Part shown: positions 36,372 to 46,000 of the stretch, piece after piece | Layout: every line of letters starts with the position of its first letter | Numbering within the stretch: position 1 is the first letter of the stretch | Source of the DNA: Marivirga lumbricoides | GTDB lineage: Bacteria > Bacteroidota > Bacteroidia > Cytophagales > Cyclobacteriaceae | Direction of reading: 5' to 3' | Length of the DNA stretch: 64,000 nt | NCBI RefSeq assembly: GCF_014636295.1 | Contig: NZ_BMEC01000016.1 | Location: 1-64,000 of the forward strand | Notes under the pieces: model-generated | What the model was told of the DNA's origin: nothing | Databases searched by the model: none | What the model saw: only the letters and a program-made list of their open reading frames with translations | Translations under genes and position numbers: made by a program

Positions 36372-36416
36372 TAGATACTAGATTCTAGAGTTTAGAATCT
36401 GGACACTAGGATCTAA
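36372..36416. repeat. TAG-rich tract after dnaK
   Basis: A string of TAGATACTAGATTCTAGA-type units follows the dnaK stop by 5 bp and precedes its terminator. The units resemble the tracts in the beta-oxidation operon at 8571-8685 and 9881-9916. Internal complementarity (TTCTAGA / CTAGAGTTTAGAA) allows weak folding. Confidence 0.6.
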
Positions 36417-36422
36417 AATTTT

Positions 36423-36457
36423 AAAGCCCTTTGAGAGAAATCTTGAAGGGCTTTTTT
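36423..36457 (+). terminator. dnaK terminator
   Basis: AAAGCCCTT pairs with AAGGGCTTT and is followed by a T-run, a classical intrinsic terminator, 57 bp after the dnaK stop. Confidence 0.9.
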
Positions 36458-36477
36458 GTATATCGATAAACTACGGA

Positions 36478-37377
36478 CTAATAAAGAGAATGGCGTAAAG
36501 GCATAATCACCTGTATTGCTCCTTTCTTAATATCTACTTCCACTTCTTTTACATCGCCTTTGAGTTCTCCATCTATTTGAAGAAGTTCATTGGTATGGCA
36601 TAATATTTTAGCGTGATCTGTTTTATAAATATCAACAAACTCAGAGTTGTTGACATCCCCAAAAAAGGAGCTGAAAGTAAGAGAAACCAGTTCTCCAAAC
36701 GGAATCGGTTTAAAAACAACAATTTCAAACTTACCATCACTCATAGAACTATCCGGATTAATAATAGCCCCGGTACCATAGCTGGAAGCATTTGCAAAAA
36801 CAATCATTTCAGCTTCCACTTCAAATGACTTACTGTTCAATTCCACAGTAAAAAAAGTAGATTGCTTGTCCCTCAGCGAATTGAAAAATGATCGGGCATA
36901 AGCCAATTTCCCCCTATCACCACTCTCTTCAAAGTCCTTGATCATCTTAGCATTAAAGCCCACATCGCTCAAGTGCAAAGAAATATGCTCCTTATTGATA
37001 ACTACTACATCGGTAGGGTTGGCTTGGCCTTCAAAAATAATTTCCAGGCTTTCCTCCACATCCTCAGGAATTTCCAATTCACTCGCTAAACCATTGGCTG
37101 ATCCTAAAGGAATGATGCCTAATTCAATCCCTGTATCTAACAATACCCTCGCCACTAAATTAACAGTTCCGTCCCCTCCACAGGCCACCACTGCTTTTGG
37201 TTGGTATTTTGTAACCTGGTCCTTTACTTTCTCGTGATCATTCTCTCCGGTGGTGGTGTAAATTGTATATTCTCTGTTATATTTATAGCAGGTACTTTCA
37301 ATTATACTTTCCAACTCAGATTTGTCGGTAGTCCCCGATTTCGGGTTGATAATAAATAAATACATTGACTGGGCCAT
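36478..37377 (-). CDS. Diacylglycerol kinase-family lipid kinase (YegS/DgkB type)
   Basis: This enzyme probably phosphorylates diacylglycerol or a related lipid with ATP. The 299-residue protein has FIINPKSGT at the N terminus, the DAGK catalytic-domain signature ACGGDGTVNLVARVLL with GIIPLGSANGLASEL, and a C-terminal beta-rich half with SSYGTGAIINPDSSMSDG. An internal start at MYLFIIN (37365) fits the family slightly better. The gene is divergent from an App1-type phosphatase gene, with at most about 25-36 bp between the likely starts, so the two promoters overlap and the lipid activities may be balanced. Confidence 0.9.
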   Translation of the reverse strand: MAQSMYLFIINPKSGTTDKSELESIIESTCYKYNREYTIYTTTGENDHEKVKDQVTKYQPKAVVACGGDGTVNLVARVLLDTGIELGIIPLGSANGLASELEIPEDVEESLEIIFEGQANPTDVVVINKEHISLHLSDVGFNAKMIKDFEESGDRGKLAYARSFFNSLRDKQSTFFTVELNSKSFEVEAEMIVFANASSYGTGAIINPDSSMSDGKFEIVVFKPIPFGELVSLTFSSFFGDVNNSEFVDIYKTDHAKILCHTNELLQIDGELKGDVKEVEVDIKKGAIQVIMPLRHSLY

Positions 37378-37401
37378 GATAGTTTAACTAAAAAATAGAG
37401 T

Positions 37402-38427
37402 ATTATTTTACGTGCTTTAAATATACGACTTGCCCTTTACTTAAAACGAGCATTAGGGATAATCTCTCCTCCACGGATCATTCCCTATAGAGGTTACGGA
37501 AGTAGAGAAAGAATTTATGTAAAAGGCCAGGTTTTAGAAAACAGACCTGATTTTATTTCTGAAGAAACAGATAAAAAACGAAAAAACATCAAGACCATGC
37601 TGGGCCGGTACTTCAGCACTCCTATTCCTGAAATGAAGGTTAAAATAAAACTTTCCGGACAGGAATTTGAGACTGTAAGTGATGAACTGGGCTATTTCAG
37701 CGAGTGGATCTATCCTGAAAAAACTATTGAGCCGGGCTGGCATCCTATTCATTTTTCTATTTGCGGAGAGGACGGCACCGATGTTTGTGTAAATACAGGG
37801 GAATTTCTGATGGTACATGATCATCCTGACTTTGGCGTGATTTCAGATATTGATGATACCGTCTTGGTTTCACATGCTACTCAAATTCTGAGAAAGCTCC
37901 GGCTTATTCTTACCAAAAATGCGAAAACCCGCTTACCCTTTGAAGGAGTGGCTAAATTTTACAGAAAACTACACAACGATAAAAACCCTGTATTCTATGT
38001 AAGTAGCAGCGAATGGAACCTATATGACTTTCTGGCTGATTTCTTTGAAATACGTAACATTCCTAAAGGCCCATTTTTGCTACAGGAGTTTAAATCAGGC
38101 TTTAGAGATTTATTTTTTAGCGGAGGTGGGAGCCATTTGCATAAAATACAAAAAATTCAGCGACTGATGAACCTTTATCCCGGGCTCAATTTTATACTGA
38201 TTGGTGACAGCGGCCAGCGCGACCCGGAAATTTACAAAAAAGCCCTACATGAATTTCCGGGAAGAATCAAAGCTGTGTATATCAGAAAGATAGGCAAGAA
38301 AGACGAGTTCGAAGAAGAAACCATCAAACTTTTCAAAGAAAAAGGGGTGGAACTCCTAATGATGGAAACCACTAAACAGGCTCGTCAGCATGCGCTTAAA
38401 ATGGGCTATATCACTTCTGATAACTGA
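37402..38427 (+). CDS. App1 family phosphatase (DUF2183), start uncertain
   Basis: The protein belongs to the App1/DUF2183 family, named for yeast phosphatidate phosphatase App1. The catalytic part has the HAD-type DISDIDDTVLVSHAT-like motif (ISDIDDTV), VFYVSSSEWNLYDFL and FILIGDSGQRDPEIY. The first ATG in frame is at 37597, but the frame stays open back to a stop at 37396-37398 and encodes family-conserved sequence PPRIIPYRGYGSRERIYVKG before that ATG, so translation probably starts upstream at a non-ATG codon (for example ATT at 37402 or 37405), or the start was altered. No signal peptide is evident. Divergent from a lipid kinase. Confidence 0.82.
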   Translation: MILRALNIRLALYLKRALGIISPPRIIPYRGYGSRERIYVKGQVLENRPDFISEETDKKRKNIKTMLGRYFSTPIPEMKVKIKLSGQEFETVSDELGYFSEWIYPEKTIEPGWHPIHFSICGEDGTDVCVNTGEFLMVHDHPDFGVISDIDDTVLVSHATQILRKLRLILTKNAKTRLPFEGVAKFYRKLHNDKNPVFYVSSSEWNLYDFLADFFEIRNIPKGPFLLQEFKSGFRDLFFSGGGSHLHKIQKIQRLMNLYPGLNFILIGDSGQRDPEIYKKALHEFPGRIKAVYIRKIGKKDEFEEETIKLFKEKGVELLMMETTKQARQHALKMGYITSDN

Positions 38428-38545
38428 TAAAATGGTAGAAAGATTATGCCTGTTTTACAATGCTAAAAAAAATAAAGATTTCCTGAACAGCATCATTTAC
38501 AATACGTTATAATGTTTCAACATTAACAATTAAAACAATAGTAAA

Positions 38546-39178
38546 ATGAGCTTAAGAATTGGAGATGACGCACCTAACTTTCAGGTAGAAACCACTGAAG
38601 GTAAAATTGATTTTCACGAGTGGTTAGGTGACAGCTGGGGAATATTATATTCTCATCCGGCTGACTATACACCAGTGTGTACCACCGAACTAGGAAGAAC
38701 CGCCCAACTGAAACCGGAATTTGATAAGCGTAACACTAAAGTATTAGCTGTTAGTGTAGACGATCTGGAATCGCATCAGGGGTGGATAAAAGATATTAAT
38801 GAAACGCAGAATACAGTAGTTAACTTTCCTATAATTGCTGATCCCGAAAGAAAAGTGGCCCATTTGTACGACATGATCCACGAAAAAGCTTCAGCAACAG
38901 CTACTGTGCGTTCTGTATTTTTCATTGGCCCTGATAAAAAGATTAAAGCCAGTTTGACTTATCCTGCTTCTACAGGGAGAAATTTCGCAGAGATTTTAAG
39001 AGTAATTGATTCTTTACAGTTAACTGCGAGGTTTAGCGTGGCTACTCCTGCAGACTGGGTACAAGGTCAGGATGTGGTGATAGCTCCAGCCATTAAGGAC
39101 GAGGATATTCCTGCTAAATTCCCGAAAGGCCATAAAGTAATTAAGCCTTATTTGAGAACTACCCCACAGCCGGAATAA
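38546..39178 (+). CDS. 1-Cys peroxiredoxin (Prx6 type)
   Basis: This 210-residue cytosolic peroxidase reduces H2O2 and organic peroxides. It has the peroxidatic Cys45 in HPADYTPVCTTELGRTA and the Prx6-type C-terminal extension with TPADWVQGQDVVIAPA. Cys45 is the only cysteine in the protein, so an external thiol must resolve the sulfenic acid. Length is normal for the group. It is monocistronic and ends in a strong hairpin terminator. Confidence 0.95.
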   Translation: MSLRIGDDAPNFQVETTEGKIDFHEWLGDSWGILYSHPADYTPVCTTELGRTAQLKPEFDKRNTKVLAVSVDDLESHQGWIKDINETQNTVVNFPIIADPERKVAHLYDMIHEKASATATVRSVFFIGPDKKIKASLTYPASTGRNFAEILRVIDSLQLTARFSVATPADWVQGQDVVIAPAIKDEDIPAKFPKGHKVIKPYLRTTPQPE

Positions 39179-39206
39179 AATATTAGTTTACAACAGACAG
39201 GTTTAA

Positions 39207-39238
39207 AAACAGATTCTCCCTGAGGATCTGTTTTTTTT
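39207..39238 (+). terminator. Peroxiredoxin terminator
   Basis: AAACAGAT pairs with ATCTGTTT and is followed by a T-run, about 29 bp after the stop. Confidence 0.9.
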
Positions 39239-39365
39239 ATGTCGTCAATCCTTTGAAAAAGGGAATCTGTTGATTTAAACCGCAGGTTTAAATATCACAA
39301 TTCGGGCATTTAACCCTTTATTAATTTTTATGAATTCCAATTATAAAAATGAGTTATGCCTAATA

Positions 39366-40505
39366 TTAAAACACCTTCCCATGTGTCTGTAAAACGATAT
39401 TTCTGCCTATTTCAGGAAATCCCTTTACAAGATTAACTGCCATTTTAGATCTGAAAGCATTGCCAAATAAGTTCTGAGTGGTTCTGCCAATCCACAGCCT
39501 TTTAGAAAAATGCTTTTTCCACTCACTGGAATATCTCTGCTCTACTCCTTTTCTGCTTTTTATTTTGCCATCATAAAAGTCGTTCAGAATGCTGGCCGCT
39601 ATATACCCGGAATGAATAGCCATCGCCATACCATTGCCACATAAAGGAGTAATTAAACCTGCCGTATCACCTGCCATTAACATGTGATTTTCTACATTTT
39701 GTTTCTTGCTGAAACTGATTTCATTAATCACCTCCGGCTTCTCTCTCAAAAAAACAGCCCTTGTTAAAATATCTTTCAATAGCGGATTCTGGTGAAGCAC
39801 AGCCGACTCCATCTCCCCAATTGAACCATAATTCTTCATATTTTCTCTTCTGCTTAGATAGCAAATATTCACCATATTATGCTCCACATGGCTTACCCCA
39901 CAGTAACCTCCCGGAAAGTTATACAGCCCTATAGTATCTTTAGGATAATCAACATAAGCATGGTATTTTACTCCTAAAAAAGGACTTTTCTTTTTAATAA
40001 AATTTCTATCGAATTGCTTATCCAGCCTAGAGCGCTTGCCATAAGCATTAATCACAAACTCTGCCTGAAGACTATCCCCGTTTTTCAACCCAACCTGAAA
40101 TTTGTCTGCCTGAAAATCAATAGAAGTCACCTCAGTGCCACAGCGTACATCCACACCTAAGCTTATTGCTTTCTGAAATAAAAACTGATCAAAATGATAT
40201 CTGCTGATGCCAAATCCCCCAAGAGGCAATTGAATTTCCGCTGTTTTGCCATCTATATCTGCCAATAAAAAACGGTTAAGTTTCGAAGGAGCAAAATGTT
40301 CGGGAAATAAATCCATTCGCTTCAGAAAAGGCACCACTTCATTGGAAATATATTCCCCGCAAACCCGATGAAAAGGATAGAACTTCTTTTCAATGAGCAT
40401 AACCGGATAATTATTTTTGGCCAAAGTAATAGCAGCTGTTAACCCTGCCAAGCCCCCTCCTACAATGATTATTTTTTGTTGATTTTCTTCCAAACTCACG
40501 ATCAT
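39366..40505 (-). CDS. FAD-dependent oxidoreductase, geranylgeranyl-reductase-like
   Basis: This 379-residue flavoprotein has the N-terminal dinucleotide-binding motif IIVGGGLAGLTAAITLAK, then CGEYISNEVVPFLKR, typical of the geranylgeranyl reductase/FixC-like group, and MLMAGDTAGLITPLCGNGM, the second FAD contact. Substrates of the family include polyprenyl chains, quinones and halogenase-like intermediates; none can be chosen here. No isoprenoid genes are adjacent. It is divergent from the MMPL exporter gene with 143 bp between them. Confidence 0.85.
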   Translation of the reverse strand: MIVSLEENQQKIIIVGGGLAGLTAAITLAKNNYPVMLIEKKFYPFHRVCGEYISNEVVPFLKRMDLFPEHFAPSKLNRFLLADIDGKTAEIQLPLGGFGISRYHFDQFLFQKAISLGVDVRCGTEVTSIDFQADKFQVGLKNGDSLQAEFVINAYGKRSRLDKQFDRNFIKKKSPFLGVKYHAYVDYPKDTIGLYNFPGGYCGVSHVEHNMVNICYLSRRENMKNYGSIGEMESAVLHQNPLLKDILTRAVFLREKPEVINEISFSKKQNVENHMLMAGDTAGLITPLCGNGMAMAIHSGYIAASILNDFYDGKIKSRKGVEQRYSSEWKKHFSKRLWIGRTTQNLFGNAFRSKMAVNLVKGFPEIGRNIVLQTHGKVF

Positions 40506-40648
40506 TTCTTTCGATAAACAAGCTAAGCTTTAAGTAGTTTACCATGTTCAGATAAGATTTGGTAAAAATACTACATCTTTTCGGAAAAGCTTCCCTTTAA
40601 AGGCCACAGCACACTAAAAATTGTTACCTTTGTGGCTTGTTTAGAAAT

Positions 40649-43081
40649 ATGTGGACGAAATTAGCTCATAACGTAATAAAATTCAGGCTTCCTCTCATTA
40701 TCACTCTGGCATTAATCACCATTTTTATGGGATATCGTGCCAAAAATGTGGAGATGGATTATGACCTGGCTCAAATGGTTCCTGATACAGATGTTGACTT
40801 CATCGCTTTAAATAAATTCAAAGAAGTTTATGGTGATGATGGCAATATTTTAGCCATTGGAATGAAGGATAGCAGCCTTTATACCCCGGAAAATTTTACC
40901 CGACTCAATTACCTGGCACGTGCTATTAATGACATAATCGGGGTTAACAATGTACTATCCATTGCCAATCTTCAGCAAATTCAAAAAAACACTGAGGAAC
41001 AGCGCTTTGAAATTAGTCCGATGGTGGATGATCTGCCTCAAACGAAGGTTCAGCTTGACAGCCTTTTAACCAGAATTGTAGATCAGAAATTTTATTCCGG
41101 CCAACTACTTAATCTGGAAACAGGCGCCACTGCGGTAATTATTTCTGTAGATGAAAAAGTTTTGAATTCCGCTGACAGGCAAAGGCTCATGCAGGATATC
41201 ATTCAGGTTGGCGAAGCTTTTCAGGAGAAAACCGGTATAGAATTACACTACGCAGGCCTTCCTTTTGTACGCTCGGTAATGATGGGAAAAGTAAAGCAGG
41301 AGATCATCAAGCTATTAGTGCTTTCTGTCTTGATCACTGCCTTTATTTTGCTGCTGTTTTTCCGATCATGGGATGCTGTAGTTTTTCCCCTTTTGGTTAT
41401 TTTCTCAGTGGTTATCTGGTCGGTAGGTACACTGGATCTGCTGGGTTATAAAATCACAATACTTACAGGTCTAATCCCTACCATCATAGTGGTTATCGGA
41501 ATCCCTAACAGTATTTACCTGCTTAACAAGTACCATCAGGAATTTGAGAAACACGGCAATAAAATAAAGGCCATCAGCACAATTGTTCGCAAGATTGGCG
41601 TAGTTACTTTAATCACTAACTTCACCACTGCTGTTGGCTTTTTAGTGTTGGCTGTTACAGACATTAAACTGTTGCGCGAATTTGGTATTGTTACTGGTAT
41701 CAACATATTTGCTACCTTTCTTGTAAGTATTATATTAATTCCTGCAGTTTTTTCTTATTTGCCTAAGCCAGGTAGAAAACAGTTGAAGCATCTTAATTTT
41801 AAGATGACAGACTTTATGGTGGAATGGCTAACCAAAGTAGCGCAAAAGCATAGAGCAAAATCTTACATCATTACTATTATTGTTGTAATCATCGCTTTCA
41901 TCGGGGTTTTTAAAATCAATTCCATCAGTTTTATGATTGATGATTTGCCTGAGGATGGTAAAACAAAAACTGACTTAAGATTTTTCGAAAAAAACTTCAG
42001 CGGTATTATGCCTCTGGAAGTGACCATCGACACGAAAAAGAGACGTGGCATAGTTCAGCTCAACACCCTGAGGAAAATTGAGGAATTTGAACAATTTTTA
42101 GATAGTATTCCTGCCATCAGCAAACCGGTTTCAATTGTAAACATGATCAAAGCTGCACGCCAGGCATATTATAATAACAATGCAGCATTTTATGACCTTC
42201 CTACTCAGCGGGATTATGGCTTTATCATGCGTTACCTAAAACAGGAAGAAGGCAGCGAATCTGTAATGAGCAATTTTACTGATACAGAATTACAGGAAAT
42301 GCGGATTTCTTTAAAAGTAGCTGATATTGGTTCGGATAAAATGGATATTTTACTGGAGGATGTTATAAAGCCGAGAATGCATCAGATTTTTGAAGATACA
42401 GACTTTGAAATTACGGTAACAGGCACCACTCCTATCTTCATTAAAGGAAACCGGTATTTAGTAGAGAATTTGAGACTTAGTTTAATTGTGGCATTTATTG
42501 TAATAGCAATTGTGATGGGACTTTTATTTTCTAATGTGAAAATGATCCTCATTTCGCTAATTCCTAATATGATTCCCCTAATTATCACTGCTGGTGTAAT
42601 GGGATATTTTGGAGTGCCTCTAAAACCTAGTACTGCATTAATATTTAGTATTGCATTTGGGATTTCAGTGGATGACACCATTCACTTTTTAGCCAAATAC
42701 AGGCAGGAGCTTTTTGCCAACAACTTTTTGGTACCAATTGCCGTGACAAAAACCCTTAAAGAAACCGGCAAGAGCATGATTTACACATCCATTGTTCTAT
42801 TCGCAGGTTTTATTGTATTTGTGGCTTCAGACTTTGGAGGTACTGTAGCTCTGGGTTTCTTAACTTCAGCTACCCTTTTAGTGGCTATGCTTACTAATTT
42901 GATAGTTTTACCGGCACTTTTACTTACTTTTGACAATGGTAAAAGAAGGAGGGATGTTCACCCGATAATAGAACAATACGATGACAATTTCTATCTGGCT
43001 TCTGATGATGAGGAGATAGATTTAAAACAGATTACTAAAGAAAGAACCAGCTCAGAAACTGATGATTCTGAGGAAAAATAA
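40649..43081 (+). CDS. RND/MMPL family transporter
   Basis: This protein of about 810 residues is an inner-membrane transporter of the RND superfamily related to MMPL and Patched. It has two similar halves, each with a large periplasmic loop after the first helix and five further helices: LLVLSVLITAFILLLFF to FATFLVSIILIPAVFSYL in the first half and LRLSLIVAFIVIAIVMGLLF to LTNLIVLPALLLTF in the second. GISVDDTIHFLAKYRQEL is a typical TM4 motif. Likely substrates are lipids or hydrophobic compounds. The start at 40649 (MWTKLAHN) is preferred to a TTG 4 codons upstream. ileS follows after 10 bp. Confidence 0.9.
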   Translation: MWTKLAHNVIKFRLPLIITLALITIFMGYRAKNVEMDYDLAQMVPDTDVDFIALNKFKEVYGDDGNILAIGMKDSSLYTPENFTRLNYLARAINDIIGVNNVLSIANLQQIQKNTEEQRFEISPMVDDLPQTKVQLDSLLTRIVDQKFYSGQLLNLETGATAVIISVDEKVLNSADRQRLMQDIIQVGEAFQEKTGIELHYAGLPFVRSVMMGKVKQEIIKLLVLSVLITAFILLLFFRSWDAVVFPLLVIFSVVIWSVGTLDLLGYKITILTGLIPTIIVVIGIPNSIYLLNKYHQEFEKHGNKIKAISTIVRKIGVVTLITNFTTAVGFLVLAVTDIKLLREFGIVTGINIFATFLVSIILIPAVFSYLPKPGRKQLKHLNFKMTDFMVEWLTKVAQKHRAKSYIITIIVVIIAFIGVFKINSISFMIDDLPEDGKTKTDLRFFEKNFSGIMPLEVTIDTKKRRGIVQLNTLRKIEEFEQFLDSIPAISKPVSIVNMIKAARQAYYNNNAAFYDLPTQRDYGFIMRYLKQEEGSESVMSNFTDTELQEMRISLKVADIGSDKMDILLEDVIKPRMHQIFEDTDFEITVTGTTPIFIKGNRYLVENLRLSLIVAFIVIAIVMGLLFSNVKMILISLIPNMIPLIITAGVMGYFGVPLKPSTALIFSIAFGISVDDTIHFLAKYRQELFANNFLVPIAVTKTLKETGKSMIYTSIVLFAGFIVFVASDFGGTVALGFLTSATLLVAMLTNLIVLPALLLTFDNGKRRRDVHPIIEQYDDNFYLASDDEEIDLKQITKERTSSETDDSEEK

Positions 43082-43091
43082 GCGATAAACA

Positions 43092-46000
43092 ATGGGTCAA
43101 TATAAAGAGTACAAAAACCTTAACTATGCCGAACTGGCAGATGAGATATTAGCTTTCTGGAAAGAAAATAACATATTCCAACAATCTATTGATACGCGTT
43201 CCGGCAATCCTACATTCACATTTTACGAAGGGCCACCTTCAGCCAATGGTACTCCGGGAATTCATCACGTAATGGCCAGAACGGTGAAAGATATTTTTTG
43301 TCGTTACAAAACTTTAAAAGGTTTTCAGGTAAAAAGAAAAGGTGGATGGGATACGCATGGCCTTCCGGTAGAACTACAGGTTGAAAAAGAATTAGGTATC
43401 ACTAAAGAAGATATTGGTAAAAAAATATCTGTAGAAGAATATAATCAGAAATGCCGTGAAGCGGTAATGAAATTTAAGGATGAGTGGGACGATCTTACCC
43501 GGAAAATGGGCTATTGGGTCGATCTGGATAATCCCTACATTACTTTTGAGAGAGATTACATGGAAACACTTTGGCACCTGCTAAAGAAATTCTATGATAA
43601 AGGTTTATTGTACAAAGGTTACACAGTTCAGCCATTTTCTCCTAAAGCCGGAACAGGCTTAAGCTCACATGAGTTAAATCAGCCCGGAACCTACAGAGAT
43701 GTAAAAGACACTTCAATCACCTCTCAATTTAAAGTAAAGAAGAGCGAAAAATCTGCTTTTCTTTTTGAAGAAGAGAATGAAGACGTGAGAATTCTGGCAT
43801 GGACTACCACGCCATGGACTTTGCCTTCCAACTGTGCGCTGGCTATAGGCGAAAAAATAGATTATGTAAAGGTAAAAACTTATAATCCATATACTTACCA
43901 ACCGGTTTCTGTAATACTTGCCAAAGCCTTGGTAGGTAAGCATTTCTCTGAAAAAGCCAGGGAGCTTGCACTTTCTGATTATAAAGCAGGTGATAAACTC
44001 ATCCCATTTGAAATAAAGCAGGAATTTAAAGGAACCGACTTAGTGGAAATCCGCTATGAGCAGTTGCTGCCTTACGTAACTAATGAAAATCTTGAAAAGA
44101 ATGCTTTTAGAGTTATTCCGGGAGACTTTGTGACTACTGAAGACGGTACCGGGATTGTACATACTGCATCAGTTTTTGGAGCGGATGACTTTAGAGTGGC
44201 GCAACAAAATAATGTGCCGGCTGTAATGGTAAAAGATGAGCTAGGCCATGATGCACCTCTTGTGGATAAGCAGGGAAGATTTGTGAAGGAAGTAACCGAT
44301 TTTGCAGGCCGATATGTGAAAGAGGAGTATTATGAAGATGAGGTTAGAAATGAGTCCGACTTTAAGCCTACTGATGTGCTTATTGCGATCAAACTGAAGG
44401 AAGAAAATAAAGCATTTAAAGTAGAAAAGTACGAGCACTCCTACCCGCATTGCTGGAGAACTGATAAGCCGATTTTGTATTATCCTTTGGATTCATGGTT
44501 TATCAAAACTACTGCCATGAAGGATAGGTTGGTTCAACTTAACAACACCATTAACTGGAAGCCTGCTTCTACGGGAGAAGGCAGATTTGGAAACTGGTTG
44601 GAAAATCTGGTTGACTGGAACCTGAGCAGGTCAAGATATTGGGGAACGCCATTACCAATCTGGGTAACAGAAGATAGAAAAGAAATCAAATGCATCGGCT
44701 CACTGGCAGAATTAAGAGAAGAAGTAAATGCATCTGTTAATGCAGGTTTTATGCAAGATGCTTTACCGGAGGATTTTGACTTACACCGACCTTACGTGGA
44801 TGATGTCATTTTAGTGAGTGAATCCGGTAAGCGCATGTTTCGTGAGCCTGATCTGATTGATGTTTGGTTCGATTCAGGAGCAATGCCTTATGCACAATGG
44901 CATTATCCATTTGAAAACTCAGAAGAATTCGAAAGGAATTATCCTGCAGATTTTATTGCAGAGGGAGTAGACCAAACAAGAGGTTGGTTTTTTACACTTC
45001 ATGCTATTGCCGGGATGTTATTTGACAAAGTAGCATTCAAAAATGTAATTGCAAACGGACTTGTATTGGATAAAGAAGGTAATAAAATGTCCAAAAGATT
45101 GGGCAATGCCATCAATCCGTTTGAAACTTTGAAAAAATACGGTCCCGATGCCACCCGTTGGTACATGATCAGTAATGCAAACCCATGGGATAACCTGAAG
45201 TTTAATTTAGCCGGTGTTGAGGAAGTTCAGCGTAAATTCTTCGGAACCTTGCAAAATACTTATAACTTCTTCGCTTTATATGCTAACCTTGATGGCTTCA
45301 CCTTTGAGGGAGGTTATATACCTGTTGAAAAAAGAACAGAAAGCGACAGATGGATTTTATCCAAACTGAACACTTTGATAAAGTCAGTAGACGAAGCTTA
45401 TAATCAATATGAGCCAACACGCGCAGCCAGACTGGTTCAGGATTTTGTAACTGATGATTTGAGTAACTGGTATGTTCGATTGAACAGAAAACGTTTCTGG
45501 AAGGGCGAATATAACGAAGATAAAAAGATTGCTTACCAGTCTTTATATGAGTGTCTGGAAAAAATAGCAATTATTTCAGCACCAATAGCTCCATTCTATT
45601 CAGAGTCTTTATTTAAAAGTTTAAATGAAGTAAGCAAAAGAAGTGAATCAGCATCTGTGCATTTGGTAGATTTCCCTGAGGTAAACCAGCAGGTGATAGA
45701 CTTACAACTTGAGCAAAGAATGAGTCTGGCGCAACAAATCAGCTCTTTAACACACTCATTACGTAAGTCACAGAAAATAAAGGTAAGGCAACCGCTTCAG
45801 AGAATTTTAGTACCCGTTTTGAACCCTGAGGTAAAAAAGCAGATTGCAGCTGTAGAAGATTTAATTCTTTCCGAAGTAAACGTAAAGGAAGTAGAATATC
45901 TTGACGATGCTTCCGGTGTACTGGTAAAGAGCATTAAACCTAATTTCCGCAAGCTTGGGCAGCACTTTGGACCTAAAATGAAAGAGGTTGCTGCTATTAT

